Source of the DNA: Saccoglossus kowalevskii
Taxonomy: Eukaryota > Hemichordata > Enteropneusta > Harrimaniidae
Direction: 5' to 3'
DNA length: 51,395 nt
Assembly (NCBI RefSeq): GCF_000003605.2
Contig: NW_003156238.1
Span: forward strand, 37,759 to 89,153
The notes beneath the pieces were generated by a model. The model was given only the letters and a program-made list of their open reading frames with translations. It was not told the origin of the DNA and made no database searches. Of the stretch, positions 42,000 through 51,395 are shown piece by piece. How positions within the stretch are numbered: position 1 is the first letter of the stretch; the number at the start of each line of letters is the position of its first letter. A program made the translations under genes and the position numbers.

Positions 42000-43140
42000 C
42001 AGATGAAGATCACTGCACATAAATGATAATTATCATTATTTTTAAAAGTGTCAAATGAAATTATTATTACTTTTGCAATTATGTTGAAAGCAAAACTTTG
42101 AACAACACGTGTTAGCACAAAAGGCCAGTCATGAATATAGACACTGAAAAGTAACAGGAAATAAAGTACAAGTAGAAATTATGAGTATGGTACAAAACAA
42201 TATAAAATGAGAATAACATAACCAGCTAGACCCCAGCCAATCAACTTTCAAAGCTGGGCTGACACGGTCAATTGCCTTGGTGGCATCTTAAAAGCATCCA
42301 TACTGTTATACAGTGCTATCATATGAATGATGATAATCCAGATTTATATCTTTTGCATCAAGCCTTCTCTATTTTTTGTTTCACCCCGTCATCACTTCCA
42401 CTTGTCTTATTTACTCAACAAAACAGGTTTGACACCTGATTTTTAGAGCAAAAAACTTGCTATGTCATCGTAAGTGCCTGAGAAATGAGGCAGCAGTATA
42501 CATGCAAAGCATAGGTCTGTTTTGTTTTCTGTTTTGTTTGTCACCACTCATACCAAGTTATGGTGAATAACTTTATTCCACAACTTCGTTGTGGTGCTTA
42601 TTCTACATTTGTGTTCTCACACTGAGAACATTAAAATTGTCAAATAGATAAATAAACACTCAAATCCTGACATGACAAGTCCTTCACTGTATCTTGTTTA
42701 CAAAGATACGAGTTGATCAGGTCTTTGCGGAAGTAAATAATTGAATGACTTCTTAGTTCTATCGATAAGCTGTTTGATGATATTTGCTAATTTAAGTAAG
42801 TACATGTATACATGTAGTAATGTAAGTATAGCCTGGCAAGATTTAAATATATTATTTGAAACATAATTTCAAACTGTTGTGAACTTGCAGTGGTTCGTAA
42901 CCAGTCTTGTGATTGGTTCTTGACACATTCTGAATAGGCCACGCCTCCGACTGTGCATGGCATTCCGCTGACTGTTAGAATATTCGTAAATGTAGTCAAT
43001 TTGTGTAGTTTTCTTGATTTATTCTGCAGAAATTGGTAAAATATAGGTAAGGCTTTAGCGAAATTTAAAAGAGCAACTAATATTCTTCAAGCTATTTTTT
43101 TCAAGTATTTTTTATAGATAGATTTGTATATTTCTTACAC
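42000..43140. other. Intergenic, nothing recognised
   Basis: AT-rich, short ORFs only, no terminal inverted repeats seen. Confidence 0.35.
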
Positions 43141-43144
43141 TAGA

Positions 43145-43470
43145 TACCAGCCGACCCCCCCCCCCTCCCCCGCGCTCGTAGAGACTGCGTACAGTTGATT
43201 ATACTAGTAGTTCCTGGGCTCTCTGTGGTAATGACTGCTTCAGACTGCAAATCTAGGATTCTGATTGGTGTACGGGTCTAGCGTGTGATCATTTTTAACG
43301 TGTCTCTCGATAGGAGAAATATTTTGCGACTGTTTTTTTGTACTCATGGCCAAAATCGTGTCACTGGTAAGTGGGCGGGGTTGTACTGCGTGTAGCAGGG
43401 TCCCGGGTACACACTACCGGGCCCACACCACCGGTTCAGCAGACGACACCGTCACAATAAAAACAAAATT
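43145..43470. promoter_or_regulatory. Possible promoter region between TERB1 and CDK4/6
   Basis: A C-rich run (43155-43172), a GC box GGGCGGGG near 43374 and raised CpG content stand out in an AT-rich intergenic space between two divergent genes. Nothing else identifies a start site. Confidence 0.25.
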
Positions 43471-43474
43471 TTAG

Positions 43475-45245
43475 CGAAAAACAAAATATTAATTTTCGAC
43501 TTCGTTCAACAGCAGATTATTCATGAAGTTACTAAATGAAATGTCAGAAATTGTTAGTAAACAGCAATCTTTCTTTTTTGAACGACGACAATTGTGGAAA
43601 ACTTACCGATCAACAGAGTATTCAGAGAGTGTTGTGACTTCTCGAACAGAAACTAAAATATATTCTCTAAAAGGTATGCATATTTCCACGACGATTGTGT
43701 ATCTGTTGGCATTAGCTATCAATGCCAGGCGATTTGGTTGGTAAATTTAGACAGGTCGTTTCCTAAATTAACTATAATATGAGAAAAATTAAAGATCTGT
43801 GCGAACACATAAACGATGCAAAACTCGCGCCAAGTGAGGGCGGTGTTCAATGCTCCCGGCGTCCCTTGCGACGGCTTGTGGCTTGTTTTGAAACTAATAG
43901 TAAAAATTGAAAAAAATTAATAATATAATATCTACCATGATCAAAACATTGAAAGTAGAATTTTGTGACTGTAGTCCGAAGTAATTATTTAAAATAACAA
44001 AAAGTTTCCGTTATCAACCCTGGAAATATGTGTATCGCTGAGGGCGCACGATTCAAAAACTTGAGAAGAAATAAACAAAAAAGCTGTGCCAAGAAAACAG
44101 TAAGTTATTTTTAACCATATTTGCGTCTTTCTGTTACATTTGAAGTGATTCGGAAAAACGATAATGTGCCAACAATTGTGCTGATTTCTCGTTATAGTGT
44201 GTGTGTTCCGCTTTGAGCCAACGTTGACATGTCCAACTTTAAAATGAAGCGTGGGCTCACACCGCAAACGTTCCATGAGTGACCCCATTCAGTAGTCAAG
44301 TTATCAGGGCGCTGGCAATTAAACAAAAGCCGGAACTTTCCTAACCATGATCTCTTATTTCTTCAGATTTTGTAGTCACTGAATGCGTAACAGCTTTTGT
44401 CGAAGATTAATTGGTATGTAACGACAGAGTTCAGAGCTTGGGTACGAGGTACGTCAATAAGTATTGGTGTACAACTATTTCATAACAATGCACATTTCTT
44501 TACATGTGATTCAGTCGGCCATTATTCCATTAATCGACCAAGTAGCGATCCATTCAAAGAGAGATTTTTATAGTTGCTTTGAAATAAGTCTGACCTGTTT
44601 GTTGGCTGTTATCAATGTTTACAGCTAATTTTTCTCATGCTCATCCGTGATATATTTCATCGTGAAAATGTGCATATGCACTTGAGGTCGTAACTTGTTA
44701 ATATTAGATTTATTTTCTGTTTCAGTATCACGAATACAAAAATAAAAGCAATTTTTTTTAGTGACAGTTAAAGACGTATGCGCATATTGGTTGTGGTTGA
44801 ATAAAAATGTTTTCTTATCCTTACTGTGATTTTTTATTGTCAACACTCTATACACGACAGTTACTAAAAAAGACATGTATACACACAGAGAGAAGGACTA
44901 AGAGAGGAAAATAACAAATTCAAATCAGAAAAAAATAGAACTTGTAATTTTCAACTGTCTGTGATATCATAAACAATATTACTTATAACTTTTATAATAT
45001 TATAGAAAAAAAAGATTAATCCGTATTTTATTGTTTACATTAATAAAACATTTAGTATTTTTTTCTATATACAACAAATGTGATTTTTAGTTTATTTGCA
45101 TTTCTATTGGAGATGCGCTTCTAATAGAACAAATACTGAATTGCAGGTCGTTTAGAAACACAGTGTAAAAAAAAAAATTGTGAATAAATATGCAAATTGA
45201 TTTTTTATTATAATTGTCAAAGTCAGTGATCTAAGCTCATGATAT
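43475..45245. other. Intergenic upstream of CDK4/6, nothing recognised
   Basis: A 73-codon plus ORF at 43523 (MKLLNEMSEIVSKQQ) and others show no known domain. Confidence 0.3.
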
Positions 45246-45251
45246 ATTCTA

Positions 45252-45443
45252 TACTGTAAAATACTTAAATTAATTTTCGCTGAAGAAATGATTCAGTGAA
45301 AATAAAATCCAGCGAATATACCTTTTTTCCCATATTTTACATTCAACTCAGTCACAAATCAGTGAAAATAAATTTCATACAAAACACCCAAAAAGTTTTT
45401 TAAGCGAAAATTAATTGCAGTTAAAATAAAGTATTTTACAGTA
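45252..45443. mobile_element. MITE family 1 copy
   Basis: TACTGTAAAATACTTAAATT to AAAGTATTTTACAGTA, with both TA-bounded ends intact. Confidence 0.85.
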
Positions 45444-46215
45444 ATCAGAAATTCTTTTTGTGTTGTTGTTGAGGAAGTCGTGCGTGTTCATACACGCAAA
45501 CACCAGTGTAAACATCATTCGCTCCTGCATGTTTACAAAACACATTGTATAGTTATACAGTAACTTTATGCAAAACCAGACGTCTGTCAATTCGATGTGG
45601 AATTCTGTTCAGTTAAAGCCAGTTTAACTCTACTTTATCAAAGTTGTAAAAAATTGCAGAAATTTTTGATAATTGCAGTTGCTTTTAAATTCTAAACTAC
45701 CATAAAAAGTTGCAGTATAACAGTCAGGGTAAAAAAGTCACAGGAAATGGCGAACTGGTACAGGTTTCCATGGTTACAAATCTCAGTCAGAGAGGTTGAT
45801 ACATATACATGTATATGATTGGCATTTCAATTAATTACAATTCATTACTTGAAATTGAACAAAACATAAAACAAAATTACTAATGAGAAATTTCAATAAA
45901 TTTCAAATAATACAATATTCAAATTAATTAGTATGGTCTTGCGTCTTTTTGTTTCCTGTTTCTTTTCCCCATGGGATCTTTTTTTCTTCGTCTTTTTCGT
46001 CCATATCCAAATTGGTAAACATTCTCTCAATGCAGAAGTTTTTAGAGGTTAGATCACTCAACCCTTAAGTGTCATATTTTTCCTCATATTTTTTTTTTTT
46101 TTTTTCAAATTGAGGTAAATTTGTTAAGATTTTCTGTTACTTTCACTAAATTCAATTTTAATTTTAAAATTTTCATCAACATTCTCTTTGGAAAAAGCAG
46201 GCTACAAATGTAAAA

Positions 46216-46426
46216 TACTGTAAAGGGGGTAATTATTCACTGGGTTTTAATTTAGCTTATTTCGCTGACTGGAAAATGCGCTAAATTAAAACCCAGTGAA
46301 TATGTAAAATTTAGCATAGAACACATTATCTAAATGACGAAACCGTGAATTTAAAACCCACTGAATATGCCTGAAATGGTAAATCAGTGAAATTTAAACC
46401 CAGTGAAAATTAGTCATTTTACAGTA
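46216..46426. mobile_element. MITE family 2 copy
   Basis: TACTGTAAAGGGGGTAATTA to GTCATTTTACAGTA. It is near-identical to 19823-20029, at about 85 bp from the CDK4/6 5' UTR. Confidence 0.85.
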
Positions 46427-46489
46427 TTTTGTGATTGATACCTGAAGTTGACTTTGCCATGCAAAAAGTTTAATAAAATTGCTGCAACT

Positions 46490-46512
46490 TTTTTTTTTTT
46501 TTTTTCCATTAG
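46490..46512 (+). promoter_or_regulatory. Possible 3' splice site before the CDK4/6 start exon
   Basis: A 20-bp T run followed by CCATTAG is a strong acceptor, 80 bp upstream of the ATG. It suggests a non-coding first exon further left. Confidence 0.4.
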
Positions 46513-46592
46513 AATAAACTACCAAGTACATTTAGATCTTATGATTTGAGAACTTTAACATGCCGTAAAGAGATTTAAATAAAACTTCAAAG

Positions 46593-50762
<4,170 letters not shown>

Positions 50763-50775
50763 TGAGTACTTGTTA

Positions 50776-50830
50776 AGGTATTATTACAGGGGAGATATGC
50801 TACACCAGTCGATATGTGGAGTGTGGGGTG
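50776..50830 (+). pseudogene. Duplicated fragment of CDK4/6 exon 4
   Basis: 55 bp copy 50680-50734 (from AGGTATTATTACAGGG to GTGTGGGGTG) with a single T-to-G change, 96 bp downstream of the original. It lacks the 5' third of the exon and its acceptor, so it cannot be spliced as exon 4. It stops exactly where a CAGGG element begins. Confidence 0.85.
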
Positions 50831-51395
50831 CAGGGTTCTCCCCAGGACTTTTTAGCGCCGAGGTCCGCGGCGCTATACCTGTGAATCTCGGCGCTTCACT
50901 TGGGACCTCGGCGCTATGTGTTCCCACCTCGGCGCTTGATTTCATATTTGACATGCCAATATCAGATGTGAAAAAGCTTTGTTCGCCACGCCGGTCACTC
51001 AAAATTAGTGACCACCAAGGAAATGCTTCCGACGAGGACTATTGTCTGATTGTTGGTATAATTACGTACCGACCGACACGCGTCCTGCCAGTCGTGGATT
51101 ATAATTTATAAACAATAGACCTACGATACGATACGATACGTACCTACTAGATCGCACGATACGTAGCGGCTAGTCAAATTTGTGGAATTAGCACCTCTTT
51201 GTTTGTAAGTAAATACTTTCTGCGATAGACACAGTCTTTAGATTGAAAGCTAAAATTATTTCAAAATCAATTCCACCTCGATATAACATGGTCAAATCGG
51301 AGTTCACGATCAGTTCACGCTACTCAAGAAAAAAACAACGTGTTTATTGCGTGATTTGGTAAAATACATTTGAACTGTTATCATTGCGAATCATG
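50831..51395. mobile_element. CAGGG-ended element, right end outside window
   Basis: It begins CAGGGTTCTCCCCAGGACTT, followed by four to five copies of CTCGGCGCT. It is GC-richer than the flanks and has a (ACGAT)n tract at 51123-51140. The mixed ORF through the junction is a chimera of duplicated exon and element. Class uncertain; hAT-like by the CAGGG end only. Confidence 0.5.

Noticed and set aside
50770-51111. 113-codon ORF across the CDK4/6 exon fragment
   Set aside because: A chimera of an out-of-frame duplicated exon piece and transposon sequence.

Overview
This is a eukaryotic window: AT-rich, GT-AG introns, and very dense in non-autonomous DNA transposons (MITEs), fold-back elements and minisatellites. 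The repeat style suggests a marine invertebrate, perhaps a mollusc or other lophotrochozoan; an invertebrate deuterostome cannot be excluded. No prokaryotic gene, CRISPR array, rRNA or functional tRNA is visible.

Three protein genes are supported by conserved spliced exons. (1) 1780-4598 (+): the last three coding exons of an ALIX/PDCD6IP orthologue, covering the end of the V domain and the Pro/Tyr/Gln-rich tail. (2) 12441-38867 (-): fourteen phase-compatible coding exons of a TERB1 (CCDC79) orthologue, the meiotic telomere-bouquet protein. It has armadillo-like repeats at the N terminus, a disordered Ser/Thr-Pro-rich middle, and a TRF1-binding-like motif near a C terminus that stops where the vertebrate Myb-like domain would begin. 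The first coding exon is not located. (3) 46593-50761 (+): the first four coding exons of a CDK4/6 kinase, running off the right end. ALIX and TERB1 are tail to tail; TERB1 and CDK4/6 are head to head across about 7.7 kb.

Region by region: 1-1160, a dispersed repeat with (GTCC)n tracts. 1.3-4.6 kb, ALIX exons among short tandem arrays. 4.9-8.66 kb, nested TTAA-flanked MITEs and related elements. 8.66-11.63 kb, a 3-kb minisatellite of a 20-bp unit. 12.4-38.9 kb, TERB1 with introns full of MITEs, a tRNA-related SINE, a pogo-like element and large minisatellites. 38.9-46.5 kb, the intergenic space, with an unrecognised Cys-rich ORF cluster on the minus strand. 46.6-51.4 kb, CDK4/6.

The points most worth a second look are the TERB1 gene without a visible Myb domain, its TP-repeat cassette, a CAGGG-ended element inserted at the exon-3 splice donor of CDK4/6 with the donor itself duplicated as target site, a partial exon-4 duplication in CDK4/6 next to another CAGGG element, and minisatellites that abut splice donors in ALIX and TERB1. 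No obviously new multi-gene system was found. All homology calls were made by eye and from memory of protein families; no database search was run.
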